Shown here one piece after another: positions 11,681 to 23,433 of a stretch of DNA of 64,000 nt. The DNA comes from Opisthorchis felineus (taxonomy: Eukaryota > Platyhelminthes > Trematoda > Opisthorchiida > Opisthorchiidae): NCBI GenBank assembly GCA_004794785.1, contig SJOL01008406.1:624070-688069 (forward strand). Reading direction: 5' to 3'. The notes under the pieces were generated by a model. That model did no database searches. It saw only the letters and a list, made by a program, of their open reading frames with translations, and had not been told where the DNA came from. Numbering within the stretch: position 1 is the first letter of the stretch; each line of letters begins with the position of its first letter. The position numbers and the translations under genes were made by a program.

Positions 11681-14600
11681 TACTTAGTATGCCTAATCTG
11701 TTAGGTTTTCAAAAGTTTGGAAAGTGTGGTAAATTAGGTGTGATGTAAATCCGTGTAAGCCGATCTCATTCTCTATAGCATTAGTACGCAATGCGTTGTG
11801 GATCTTGTACCCCTTTCAGTTTCTACTGAAGGGTCATCCCAGCCACCTTCAGAGTTTTTCTGACCTGAAACAATTTTCCAACTAATATGAGAGGTGAACA
11901 CAAATGCAAATAACCTGGTTTGTTGTCATCGCCTAATGTGCGTTCTACAGATTGTACGGGTACCAATACCTTTCGTCAGCCCGGCACAGTATCCGTTTCA
12001 AACCCGTAAAACTAACTTTTATTAATTTTGGAAGCAATGTCAGTTTCCAAACCAGTTTTAAATTCCTGACATGCGTGAATACGACGGCATAGATGAAAGC
12101 AACGCATCTGAGAATATCCCTGCTACTTGGAGCCAAAAGCATCAAAAACACAACTTGTCAATAGAATTAGATGACCCGTACAATACATAAAGTTGACCAA
12201 AATACGACGGAAATGCCATGGAAGATGGATCCATATTTATCTAACGATGTAAGGGGTTGCCAAACTAAATGATGGCTCTGCAGGTTGTTTGCGACAGGTA
12301 AGACGTTTACCGCCATTTCAGACGTGTAAGACCGTCGGAGCTGTTCGTAATCCACTGGCATCTTTTTGATCAAAAGGTGCACATCTACAAAGGATCAAAC
12401 GTGAATCAACGTTGCACCACAGCAATTCCATATCAGTAGGCTAAACTGAACTGAACCTAATGAGAAAATCTTTGACACCGCACAGTGTATCGGCTCACCA
12501 GCCGGCGACTGGAATGATACGGGACAGAAGCCAAGCTTACAATCCGCTGGCCGCGTGAGCAAACCGCCTTAGCAGGGAAAAATCAAACTATGCTGCACAG
12601 CGAACAGAACAACCCGCCGGCTTCCAGGTACGCTTGTTCCCATAAAGTTTGACTGATTAAAAGTATATTGGCAGCCCTCCTCAGCATAGGCAGGCGATGA
12701 TGAATAGGGAATCTTTGTAACTTTCGAGCTGTGCATATCCTGTATCTCTAAGCTTGTTTAGATGCAAAAATCTACTTGGGTCACATGAGTATTCAAAGTG
12801 CCAGTAATTGCAGAAAATATGGCGGGAAGACAAGTGACGCAAATTGCAGCCGGTTAGCCTCACAACGTAGCCGTTTTATCTGTGTTGATGTTACTGATAA
12901 GCGAAGCTTTCTGTGCAGCATGGGTGCACGCTCTGGCAACAAAAATGAGGACCGGTTAGTTGGTGGATGAAATTAGAGTAAAAAATCACAAGGATAGCAG
13001 AGAAGGTTGTCAAACAGTGTCGACTAATGGGGTAAAAACAACTTAATAGCTGGTGTTTTGAAATCTGATGCCTCCACTTAACCTTCTGAAACCTTGAAAC
13101 CTCTCAGTGGTTTCCATCTTTTGGAAACCATTATTGCAGAGCAGACAGAAGCGCAAAATAAATGGATTTCCACAGGGAGTGCTCAGATTGTCCTGTTCTC
13201 TTTCTCAGAAGAAATAGCATAGGTACTGTGCGGATAACAAAAGCCCCTGCAGCGTCACCCAATATACCGATTTTGTCCTAACCTGTGCATAGATGCAAGA
13301 TCGTTAAGAAAAAAAACTAACGACTGTAGTTTTCACTTATCATCAGTTAAGCAAGCAACTACCACTCCAGTTTGTGGTTTGTTAGTCGTTCCTCCAATCA
13401 GCAACGCAGGCCGAGAAGTTTGTCTACAATTTAGTTCTTCAATAGAGGGAACTGGCAAAAGGCTCTTTAGATGCTGTGTTTTGCGAACACTATACTTTGC
13501 ATCATTCACCCGAACAGTTGTAACCAAAAATGTCCGAAAACAATTCAAGCCTCGTTCCTAGAACCTGATCTTTGTATGAAAGCAGCGTGCTGATTGGTGC
13601 AGCAGAGTGATTTTGAATGAGTTACTGCTGTAATCACCGAATCACTTAAGGTTTCTTGGTGGACCAACCACTTGCCCTTTAGTTGCAGATCTTAGAAGTT
13701 GATCAGGAATTATGTGTCACAGGGCTAAGAAAAATTCCGGCATGGATATTTGGGGAAAATTACTATATAATCAGCTAGGTAGTACAACTTCAAATGGGGA
13801 CCTAAAACACATGTTTGTCCCTCCTGGGAACTAACGACACTGGAGAAATCTTGGACGAAGAGACTTCGAGTTTTACTCACTGGTGATGTATTGTCCTGGG
13901 AACTTTATGATACTTACTTGACCGCAACATTTAGTCTGGGTGGTCCTAATATTCTTGAAAGGCAGATGCTTTACGTCCGGCTGAAATAACCTATCTATTT
14001 CCCTGTTGAGACCCCCCAATTTTTCTCACTGGCCTACTTCTATTTACCATGCCATCTGATTGCAACACGGTATTTTGTTTGCATAGTTACAATATTACAA
14101 TAGAAACGTCACATCTCTTTACTTAAGTGAAAGGTGACAGGAGAGCGGAGTAGCGCGTATCCGTAGACCGAAATTGAATTCGATTTCGAACACAAATGGG
14201 AATGCTGATAGTGTCACAGAGTTCAAATTCGGGATCCATGTAGGCCTACCGAAAGATGCGGACTCGTCACCTCTCACTGATAATGTCATATAGGGTGACA
14301 ATGTGTCTTACTGGTGAATGGTAATTTGACATAAGACCTCCAACCTTGGCACTAGGATAGATAAGACAGATTGATGTACCAAACCGAATCACTCGACACA
14401 ACCCTAGGAGGATTCGTCGATTTTAGCTTATTAATCCTAATGGTCTATACGTGGTCTTCGCATTGGGAGAAGGTGGGAGTTGCAGCCGACTACACTTTAT
14501 CTTAACAGACCTCAAAATTAGCTTGTTTTTGCCAGAGAACTTGTTTTTACGGTGTCATTCAAGGTAAGTATAGTGTTTTCTATTCTAGTTTTTTTCTCTG

Positions 14601-17600
14601 TTGAAGTTTATCACTCAGCATATAAGAAACCGAGTAAGCAACACTCATGTAGTAATTTAAATGGCAATTGGAGCAGTTTATGAGTTTCTGGTAGTAGTGA
14701 CTACTGAAACAGATTGAAACACCCGCAAATTTGTGAGCTTGGTTTTATGTAGCCATTATAACCAGTCTGTTTTGGGCATGTGGTGGACCATTATCTGCTC
14801 AGTAAAATCACTCAAATCTAAAAAGCCAGTGAAACCCTTTTAACTCCAAAGGAAGGGAGTCCGCCGATTCCGATATTCCACTCACAACTTTCAAGGGCTC
14901 CAAAGGTCAAATTCACGGTCAGCTGGAGGATCAGGAGTGTCTGGATTATTAATCATCTGTAATATCCGCCCGGCTTACTGGGGAGACCCAAAACTGCTGT
15001 CGCTGAACTGAATGATTTAGATCAGTAGTTTTTTGCCGGGCTGTATCTAGAAGTGCGAAAGGGGCATGAGAGAAGCAAGTCGGTTGCCTTCAACGACTAG
15101 CAAAAGGGCCCCCCAAACTCCACTATATAGATGTTTCCTTGAACTATAACTTGTGAGGTCGCCTGTGAACCCACTGGGAGTTTCATCTCGTCCTTGTTTA
15201 TCTCGGTTCTGTTATATGACAAACTTCAAGAGATTTTCGCTCGTGAACACAGCACTACAGACGTGGAATGGAACACACTGGCAAAAACACCCAGCTTCAA
15301 GTTTGCTGAAAATAGTAATGTGTAATTATCACTTGCTCATAGCCACATCAGTGGAATGCCATCAGTTGTCCGTTAGTTCAGCAATAAAGCCTTATTGCTA
15401 CTCAGTATGTATGTTTGAAATGTGGCTTGACTTGACCAAAGGAGGAGAAACATTCACATACTGGACTTACAGTTTGACGGGCCAGAACTTGAAATACCTT
15501 TGAAAAGAGAATGATCGTTCTTTACTAGCCTAGCAGTCTAAGGGTTATTCATATGACAGGTGAAAAGAAAAGGACAAAACGGTGCTCTGAAGACTAGGCA
15601 TGTTACGTTGGAGAGGGGACTTATGTCCTGTTTCGCGTTCCCGTACCATGAACGCAAAAAATACTGAGCGACCCGAACAAGGGATCGTGAAAGACAATAG
15701 GTGCGTCACCCATCTGTATATACCTCTTTAAACAGACAAGGAGTTTTTCACTCTCGACAAAGTAGTCTTTTGAGTTGCAAAACACTAAGGAAGGTATTGG
15801 AATAAGAAGTGTAAGTTTTAGCCAGTAAGGGTAAATGGCGCTGTGTATTTGAACAGTCCATTCCAAGACTAAGATTCTGAACGGCAGTTTCGATGATCCG
15901 GATTCTGTGCTCCAAACTTAGTTGCGGGTTTCACATATACGAACCAGCATGTAGAACACAGCATGCAGTTACTACTCATTGAATTTACTTCGTGAGAAGA
16001 GCTATATCCCTGTAGTTTATGGATGTAAATTTAAGGGATCTTACAGACGAAATTAGCTGTAAAGAATACTTCATTGGCCTACTGTTCCAAAAAGTACTCG
16101 AACGAATTTTTGCTGACAACTAGCAAACTATTTGCGTGTTAGCTAGACATTTTTTCAGTCCGAAAAGGTCCAGCAACGCATGAAACTTGGAACGCGGTTT
16201 TCACGTCTGCTTCACGCGAAAGCCACGAGTTTTTATTGGCTTGATGCCCAGGTAAAATAAGTAAGTGGCTGTTTTTGAAGGTAGCTTTAAGCGCTGAGGA
16301 TATATGAATTACTAAGAAAGTGTTGAGCAGTCAAATAAATTGATCAAAACAACTTACTGTGGGGTTACACAAGAAGACATCAAAACATCTTATGAATTCA
16401 GAATACATGTTCCTGCATCATAGTGTAAAGAGGGCATAGGATGCACGAACAATACACCTATGGTGAATGGATCATCGGTATCCATGGTAATGTTTGTCCA
16501 TTTCTCCTTTGCAGAAGTTGGGGGAGAGAGGACACCTGGCTTTTTTTTAGAAGTAGGCAGGGCAAAAGGCTAACGATCCATGATTTAGATAGGTTGGCAG
16601 TCTGCAATGAGCAATGGGAGTCGAAAGCATAAACGAAAAACTTATCCGAATCTCTCAGTCTTTAATTCGACCTTGGCTTAGCAGAAATTAACTACATTTT
16701 TCCGCTCAAAATGAATTTTGGCTTACGATGTACACATGTGTTTGAGAAACGGCGGATACTGGGGCCATTCATATAGATACAGCCTCGAATCCACGTTCTC
16801 AGCGTTTAGAAAAAATGCTCTGGCTTACACATGATATTCAGCAATTGCACATAGGACCTTCACATAAGAGCACTTTCATGTATCCACTCATTATTCATTT
16901 GAACAGTTTTCTCTAATAAATCACTAACAACTCCCTCGCCTGTAGTGACTAACAGTGCCATAAATGCGTTAACATAAAAAATGTAGGGATGCTGGGTGGG
17001 GTGCTGGAATGGACCGTTTCAGATCATTTTTGGGCTCAAATGGTTTCACTTGTAGAACCTTTTTTGACGCGCTGTGTAATAGCGAGTATAGTGCGCCAAT
17101 AGTTTACCGGCTGTTTTACTCAGTACATTTGATTGCCGATAGAGCGGGGTCTTATCCGCGTACTTAGGGTGATGTTTTCTCCAAGCTCACTTGGATATGA
17201 AGGGGTTCGGTCCCCAACGGTTTGTCCAGTACCGCGGTTATATGATCAGAAATGAGTTAGACAGGTTAAGTGTGCACGTCATGTCGGGTTTTACTCTTTG
17301 TTACGAATCTTTGTTCGAAATAGTAAGTGAGAGACTGTCACATCTACTAGAGTCTGCTCTTTATTCACACGTTGACGTTCGTAACAGCTTTCTGGTTTTG
17401 GTTTTCTGAAATAGTATCCGAGTAGTTGTACTGCCGTGGTTTGTCTTTTAAGGTTAGCTCGTTGAGAGAGATCCTGTTCGTGAAAGAACGATATTCGTTG
17501 TTCTGTCTGAAGGGGAATGAAGGCGCAATCACCTAAGCATGATCCCATGTTTAGGCATACACTTTCAATGTGACATCCAAATCACAATTACGAGTGTGGC

Positions 17601-18433
17601 TGTGAAGCAAAAATGAACCTTTGTTGAAGTGCCATCATTTAAATAAATTTAGTGAATCCAGGATTAAATGCATCGGTTTTCACTGCTGGACTGTGTTGCA
17701 CGCTTGCTTTAGTAGAGAGCCTAAAGGCATTGGGAAAAGGTCTCTTGAATATCAGTGGTGTCTTCATTTAAAACTCTGAACACGGTAACTCCTCTGAAGG
17801 GAGACCGGTCCGAAGAAAGGTTACTATGCCGGAGGTCGTACACCAGGCTTTTCTCTTTTATCCAAGACAGATGGTGCGAGACCCTAGAAAAGAGACAGTC
17901 ATTCAAGAAAGGCCAGATAACTAATTTCTTCGTGGTGGTGATGGTGGTGGTAGTGGTGGTCTCTTCTGTTGGATTGCTTTGTGAACACATCTATGACAAA
18001 GTAAATTTCAACGGGTAGTTTTCTCGAAAGAAGTCTTTGATTAACATAAAATTTCAAGGGTAATCATTTCAGTAGGCCACAAAGGTAAAGGACTCTAGAA
18101 GGACCCTTCAGCGTAGTTCCTTTGATTGGAAGTTGCGGCAGCACAGATAGACTGTTGTGTACAAAGCGTTTGGTGAGATATACTTTTAGGATCTGAAGGG
18201 GATGAAGTGATAAGGCATCTGATGTCATATTTGCTTAAGGAAAAATAAATGGTATCAAATAACTGGACGAAAACAGGATCATCACCTGAAGTGCCCAACT
18301 TATTTTCATGATAGCATATAGTGGTCTTCATTTACTCTGCAAGATGGAAATATTGCTATCACCTACATCTGACTGGTTGATTAGGTGAGTATACTCTAAA
18401 AGTGTCATCCATGCACTGCGGTTCGGTGATTCA
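11681..18433. other. intergenic or intronic sequence, no supported gene
   Basis: Many short open frames occur on both strands, none with recognisable domains. The longest is 116 codons at 15,153-15,503. Its peptide has a plausible mix of residues but no motif I can name. No retroelement coding remnant was identified. Confidence 0.5.
17932..17960 (+). repeat. short GTG-type trinucleotide microsatellite
   Basis: About nine imperfect GTG/GTA/ATG units in a row. No functional implication. Confidence 0.7.
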
Positions 18434-18614
18434 GGGGGCGAGGTGGCTCAGTGGTTAGAGCGCGGATCTACTAACTGGAAGTTCCGTGGTTCGAACCCGA
18501 CCTCTGCATCTCGACTTCCCCTGTCTAGGCTTGGGCAACCTGGCAGTATCCCAGGCTTCGTGCTTCCTTCGGGTGGCATAGCAACTAGGCGCCGAAAGGG
18601 TGTTACAGCTGAAC
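18434..18614 (+). repeat. tRNA-derived SINE, copy 3 (best preserved head)
   Basis: Starts GGGGGCGAGGTGGCTCAG. The A box is at about 18,442-18,454 (GTGGCTCAGTGG) and the B box GGTTCGAACCC at about 18,489-18,499, the spacing expected of a tRNA gene's internal promoter. The body follows: CATCTCGACTTCCCCTGTCTAG, CTTCCTTCGGGTGGCATAGC and GCCGAAAGGG, to GCTGAACGATT. GATTCAGGG occurs at both edges (18,428-18,436 and 18,615-18,623) as a candidate target-site duplication, though part of it may belong to the element's own ends. Confidence 0.85.
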
Positions 18615-20471
18615 GATTCAGGGAAACGATGGCTGTTCCGTCCAGCCGCAGTGGAGGATGGTGTGAAGGTCACTCCGCCGCACCTTAACACCTGTCTCTA
18701 GGCGAACCGATAGTGTGTGGTAAGACGAAATAACGCCGGCTATATCATTGTCTTACCGTTCCTAACAGTGAATCAGGCATATCGGGCTCGAAAGGGACTT
18801 CAGAATGTTTTGTATCAACCGTAATTTTCATCACTTATACTGAGTCCGATAAAAAAGGCGCATGAGAAACCTATTGCTAATTAGCTGAGAAATTCCTATT
18901 GGTTATCCATGTAAATAAATGTAAGTCTATGGATGGAATATAGTAAGAAAACCGGGGTACACGAACACTGCAGGCGTCAAGTTCACAAAAACTAAAATGA
19001 GTGTCGAATTCGTTATACCAAACCCATTAGAACGCAGGCAAATTGAGAAAAAAATTGTTGAAAAATTGCAGAAAGTGCTAAGAAGATATCTGCAGATAAC
19101 TCAGAACACTTTTCGGCTCTGCGAACACCTTAATTCATGACGTTAAATAGCACACTACCGATGACGGAACGCCCCCGCGCCGCATGTCGCGGGTTGCTTA
19201 TTCATAAGGCTTTTTCTTCATTTGTCTTGAGGGGAAAAGTCTCGTTGATTCAGATCCGCTAATGATGGAGGCCATACCATGAAACCACTAAATCTTACTA
19301 ATTTGTGACGTAGGATCTATCTTGACTGTTCTGTTTTCCTCCTTGTGGAACTTACTGGAAATATGCATAGGCGAGTCGATTCAGCGAACCGAAACTGAGG
19401 GGCGAAAACATACTTAACGAAACTCATATATTCTTGTGAATTCAGCGTACCTTCGATTAAATAAGGATCAGTTATCAGACTCTGCAGATCCATGGACTAA
19501 ACGGGTTGCATGTCGCATGCTGGTTGGTTTGAGTACACCGGAAATCATATTTTAGCTGACTCACCGCATGACAGTACGACTCCGAATATATACATTTTTC
19601 ATAAACAGAGTTTTGGTGGACGTAGCGGTAAAGTCACAGTAGTTCAGATGTTGAATTTCATCACCAGTGACTACCTATACTCATGTTGGTAAATGAACCC
19701 GATATTTCTGTCTTCAGCTTTCAACAAATATTGTCCTTCCAAACATTCAGCTTTCTAGCGAGCAGTCACATGGGTTGTGGTCGGTGAATTATAAGCTGAT
19801 GTTTCATTTATTACTCGTCCTTGTGTCTGTTGCTGTTCCTGCTTTCAGTGGTGGCAGGCTTTTGAGCTTTGGTCACTTAGCATGTATCCTTATCTATATT
19901 CGACGGTAATGGGCCAACAAAAGCCTCTTGTTTTTGGAGTGTCACCAGTTCCACTCATGTTTTAGGGTATGTCTTCCCATACAGTTACAATTCAGCAATT
20001 CTGTCAACGGTTTCAGTTACTTTCAAGGTCTCTGCTTCCGCACACGACTTTGTACGGCAAACAGAACGGGAATGCAGAGCCTATTTTGTCGCTCCACAGT
20101 TTTCCTCAACAAACAAACAGAGTGAACTAATGGAACTGTCGTCTGTCTGCTAGTGACCTCAGTCCTGGTGTTTGCTTAAATTGCTTACAGTTGTTTTCCC
20201 TCCTAAACAATCTGGAAACACTTTTGAAACTACCATTTCGTGGTCCCCCTCAAAACCACTAATTCTTTGAGATGGCCGTGGATTTTTGAGTAAACTGGCA
20301 TCGGTTTTCCATAACTGATATTTCTTAGATTGATAAAATGCTTACGGCAGAACAGAGCTTAATCCCCACACTTGATTGACACCCCTGGCGACCATTCGTT
20401 AGCATGCGCTCTTAATCTGTCCTATTGTCCGTCCATTATTGCATGTTGTTTTCCATTATTTCTGATTCCAG
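18615..20471. other. sequence 5' of the Sox exon (intron or upstream region)
   Basis: Since the Sox exon lacks an initiator, at least the distal part of this stretch is probably intron. I found no short exon here with an ATG and a compatible donor that I could defend. No promoter motif is recognised. Confidence 0.45.
20447..20471 (+). other. splice acceptor for the Sox exon
   Basis: A pyrimidine-rich tract (GTTTTCCATTATTTCTGATTC) ends in CAG at 20,469-20,471. The Sox frame is open from here to the stop and is closed just upstream by TGA at 20,463-20,465, so a junction in this neighbourhood is needed. A second possible acceptor, TTTCAG ending at 20,502, would remove 31 bases and put the junction in a different phase. 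Confidence 0.7.
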
Positions 20472-22385
20472 TCACACCGTGAATCACTCGAACGGGTTTC
20501 AGACCAATCGACCAATCACGTCCATAAGAAGGAAGACCGGGTGAAGCGTCCGATGAATGCTTTCATGGTCTGGTCCCGTGGTCAGCGTCGGCGTATGGCC
20601 CAGGAGAACCCGAAAATGCATAATTCAGAAATCAGCAAAAGGTTGGGTTCGTTGTGGAAAAGCTTGTGCGAAACTGATAAAAAACCATTCATCGACGAAG
20701 CTAAGCGCCTTCGAGCAAATCATATGGCGCAGTATCCGGACTACAAGTATAGACCAAGACGGAAGCACAGACCAATGGAGAAACAGAAAAAGGGCTCATC
20801 ATCTATCAATGCTGTGATGGGATCCTACTTGGGCGGAAGTGGTTCAACTCCAGCAATGCTTGGACGTACAGGTGGTGGGCTGACTCATCCCGCTCGTCAC
20901 ATGAGCAATTTGTTTGATGCTCTTGGATCGTGCCCTCAGAGATCGGCTCATTTTAGCCAGCACATTCATAAGCACGAGCACCACCATCATCTTCACGGGT
21001 TGTTTGGTCATCCTCATCAAACACAACCAAGCTATCCAGGACAACATCCATCGTACCTTCCTTCACATCTGGCAGGAATAATGAATGAAAATGCACCTTT
21101 TGGGACAGTCACGCCGCCTGTAGGTGGTACGTTTCACTCAACGAGTTCAACAAATCCGTCGGATGATTCGGCAACAAACTACCTTAGTCAAAGCCTTGTG
21201 CCATATTACAATGCAGTTAGCGAAGAGGAAGGCGGACTTCGAACCGGCCGCTCATGGCCACCGTTTGAACATGCTTCGGCAGAATATCCCTCCTCTTACC
21301 AACAACAAGTTCCTTATCCAACTAGGCCCATAATGAATGCTTTGGAGTCCAGTTACCGCGATAATGAAGACGAAAACTTACGGTTGTCTACCAGAAATCA
21401 AGCCGTTATTTCCCAGAGAATGGGATCCGACAGTCAGCATGGAAGACAAGAGATAGCTCTTATTGAATCTCGAACCGACCCGTCAACCTTGCACTCAACG
21501 GTAACTGAACCCGACGCAGCGCCTTTTACAAACGTTTCGGCAATACCACTGACAACGGGGGACCCCCCCGAAGATAGGCTAGGACATAGCACATGTCGAA
21601 GCCCTAACCTAAATTCTGGAAGTCAAACTCTCGGACCCAATCCTTGGGCCCTGCTGTATCCAACAGCAACTGGCAACGAATCATCATCTTTAGAGCACCC
21701 TTGTCCTGATCGTACAACAGCGATGAGGTCCAACCAGACCGGGGGTTCTAGTATTGACTCACCGCCGCCATTTTCCTCCGGCCGCAGAAGTGGAGCGAGC
21801 ACACCGGTGCAGAGAGGAATAAATCCAACCAATAGCAGCGCTGCTGCCGCCATGATGGCAGCAATGGCTGCAGCGAACTATGCTGCATCTCAGTTGGCTT
21901 ATTACGGGGTCAGCGGAAGTAACGAATCTGGTGCTGACACTAGATTATCTAGTGAGGCCAAGTTGTCCACTGTGGTATCCGGTCCTCAAGATCACTCTGG
22001 CTGGTCAAGTTGTGATGTCCAAAACTTTTCAACTCGAACCACCATGTCTTCCTGGTCTGGTGGACAGAAATCAGATAACGGAGCATTCGGATCAAGATCG
22101 AATGCATCATGTCCTCCGAGTGAAGCACAAAACCCCTACACAGCCTACTTGCAATTGGAAAATTATTCACAACAGCATCCTTTGAATTCTCGTTTGATGA
22201 CTACACCATATACAAAACAGTTTTGGCCCGACCGATATGATCTATCTAGTCCAGCATGTGACTCAAACGCGCCACTGTCACTCACATCCGGATTTTCTAT
22301 GCAGCAACTGGCTCACAAGGTGTATTCATCTAGGCCGCTTTGTTTTGACCAGGTAAATGCCGTCAAAGATCCAGCAGATTCATGA
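20472..22385 (+). CDS. SoxB: SoxB-type HMG-box transcription factor, long 3' coding exon (5' partial)
   Basis: Nuclear DNA-binding protein of the Sox family, which binds the minor groove at ACAATG-like sites and bends DNA. From the acceptor at 20,471 the exon encodes about 637 residues. The HMG box starts at residue 24 with [17 protein letters not shown] and runs to about residue 100. It contains the Sox signature RPMNAFMVW, the FM wedge, the group B-like [18 protein letters not shown], and the basic end YRPRRKHR, which normally serves as a nuclear localisation signal. The C-terminal half is unlike anything I know. It has a His-rich patch (about 162-178), much Ser/Thr/Pro/Gln, and an Ala/Met-rich run (about 455-473). 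The box sits near the N-terminus as in SoxB proteins, but the tail is longer than in vertebrate Sox2/3/14/21. No Met precedes the box in this exon, so the start codon lies in an upstream exon. Stop is TGA at 22,383. B1 versus B2 cannot be decided here. Confidence 0.93.
   Translation, partial: SHRESLERVSDQSTNHVHKKEDRVKRPMNAFMVWSRGQRRRMAQENPKMHNSEISKRLGSLWKSLCETDKKPFIDEAKRLRANHMAQYPDYKYRPRRKHRPMEKQKKGSSSINAVMGSYLGGSGSTPAMLGRTGGGLTHPARHMSNLFDALGSCPQRSAHFSQHIHKHEHHHHLHGLFGHPHQTQPSYPGQHPSYLPSHLAGIMNENAPFGTVTPPVGGTFHSTSSTNPSDDSATNYLSQSLVPYYNAVSEEEGGLRTGRSWPPFEHASAEYPSSYQQQVPYPTRPIMNALESSYRDNEDENLRLSTRNQAVISQRMGSDSQHGRQEIALIESRTDPSTLHSTVTEPDAAPFTNVSAIPLTTGDPPEDRLGHSTCRSPNLNSGSQTLGPNPWALLYPTATGNESSSLEHPCPDRTTAMRSNQTGGSSIDSPPPFSSGRRSGASTPVQRGINPTNSSAAAAMMAAMAAANYAASQLAYYGVSGSNESGADTRLSSEAKLSTVVSGPQDHSGWSSCDVQNFSTRTTMSSWSGGQKSDNGAFGSRSNASCPPSEAQNPYTAYLQLENYSQQHPLNSRLMTTPYTKQFWPDRYDLSSPACDSNAPLSLTSGFSMQQLAHKVYSSRPLCFDQVNAVKDPADS
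22350..22358 (+). other. possible alternative splice donor inside the Sox C-terminus
   Basis: CAG|GTAAATG follows codon phase 0 (…FDQ|V…), 30 bases before the stop codon. If used, it would replace the last ten residues with sequence from a downstream exon. No matching downstream exon was identified, so the in-frame TGA is preferred. Confidence 0.25.
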
Positions 22386-23310
22386 ACTTTGCACAGCTTC
22401 CAGATCCGGCATCGTTTTACTTTGATGTAGACTTGCTTGTTCTCCAGCAATTTTTACAATAATCAAACCAGCGGCGTAATCATACTTCCCGCAAAACAAA
22501 GTTGCTCGAAACCACCAGTCATTAAAACTAGTCTGTCCTGACATCGGTCAACTGAAGTGCTCCATACCGGAACAGTCCATTTCCCATCAGTTCATTCAAC
22601 CCCTTCTCGGGAACAATGCCTCTACCAGACAAGTCTTTCCGCTGAACGTCCAAATGTGGGCTACTCCTATACCATCAACAGGAAACAAACAAACGTCTGA
22701 GTGCATTGTGCACTGACAAACACAGGCGCTCGTGAACCGCATGTACTCTGCTAAACGAGTAATCTTCCTTGCAAAGACTGCGTCCCTTTTCACGGTGCAC
22801 ACGTAACCTATATTTCCGAGTCGACTAGGAATTTCCTATCTATCTGACTTGACAACTTGTTTGAGGAGTGAAATCCATCCATCGAAAGGGCTTCCTTGAT
22901 GAGCTACACAGGCTCACTCATTCCTTCAGTTTACGAAAAGAAACTCACTTTGTCACAAAGGCACCTAGCTAGCATACACAACAGGCACTCAAGTGGAGTT
23001 CCTTATCCCATCACTAAACAGCGACTGCATGACAAATTCTTCAGTGACTCGCATTCAATGCAAGTGAATAACTTCCTTAATTTGGTCCTCCGTGAGACAA
23101 ATGTGGTGTTTGTACAGAATTAGATGATATTATGTTCGTGACAACTTCTTACCACTGTACACTATCCCCATGTGTATTTTCACGGAATTGACCTGTGATT
23201 TTTTCTGTTTGGATGTTTTGTTCAAACTGGTTGGAAGCGGATAGTCCGTGGCTTCGTACGGTTAGAACTCATAGATTGCTGGTGGTGTGAGCAGATTAAT
23301 GAATTTTAGT
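22386..23310 (+). other. 3' flank or 3' UTR of the Sox exon
   Basis: No further coding signal. The first canonical AATAAA that I find downstream is at 23,414-23,419, about 1.03 kb after the stop, so a roughly 1-kb 3' UTR is possible. There is no transcript evidence in the sequence itself. Confidence 0.35.
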
Positions 23311-23433
23311 AGAGACTTCTCCCTGTAAGTGAAACCAGTCTACGCTTGATAAGTCGAGAAGTGCTTCTTGGTTTTTCAGGACAGACTGGCTTCACTTACA
23401 GGACGAAATTTCCAATAAAGGTTAAAAGTCTCT
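23311..23433. repeat. hairpin-forming inverted repeat near a candidate poly(A) signal
   Basis: CTGTAAGTGAAACCAGTCT (23,323-23,341) is the reverse complement of 23,383-23,401 with one mismatch, with a 41-base loop that itself holds AGAAGTGCTTCT. Outside this, AGAGACTT (23,311-23,318) pairs with AAGTCTCT (23,426-23,433). AATAAA at 23,414 lies between the inner and outer right arms. It could be a small MITE-like insertion, a structured 3' UTR element or a small-RNA precursor; the sequence does not decide. Confidence 0.6.

Noticed and set aside
18443..18691. Open frames on both strands over the 18.4 kb SINE, and a similar one at 38.4 kb
   Set aside because: They read through the tRNA-derived SINE and its flank; their mutual similarity reflects the repeat, not a protein family.
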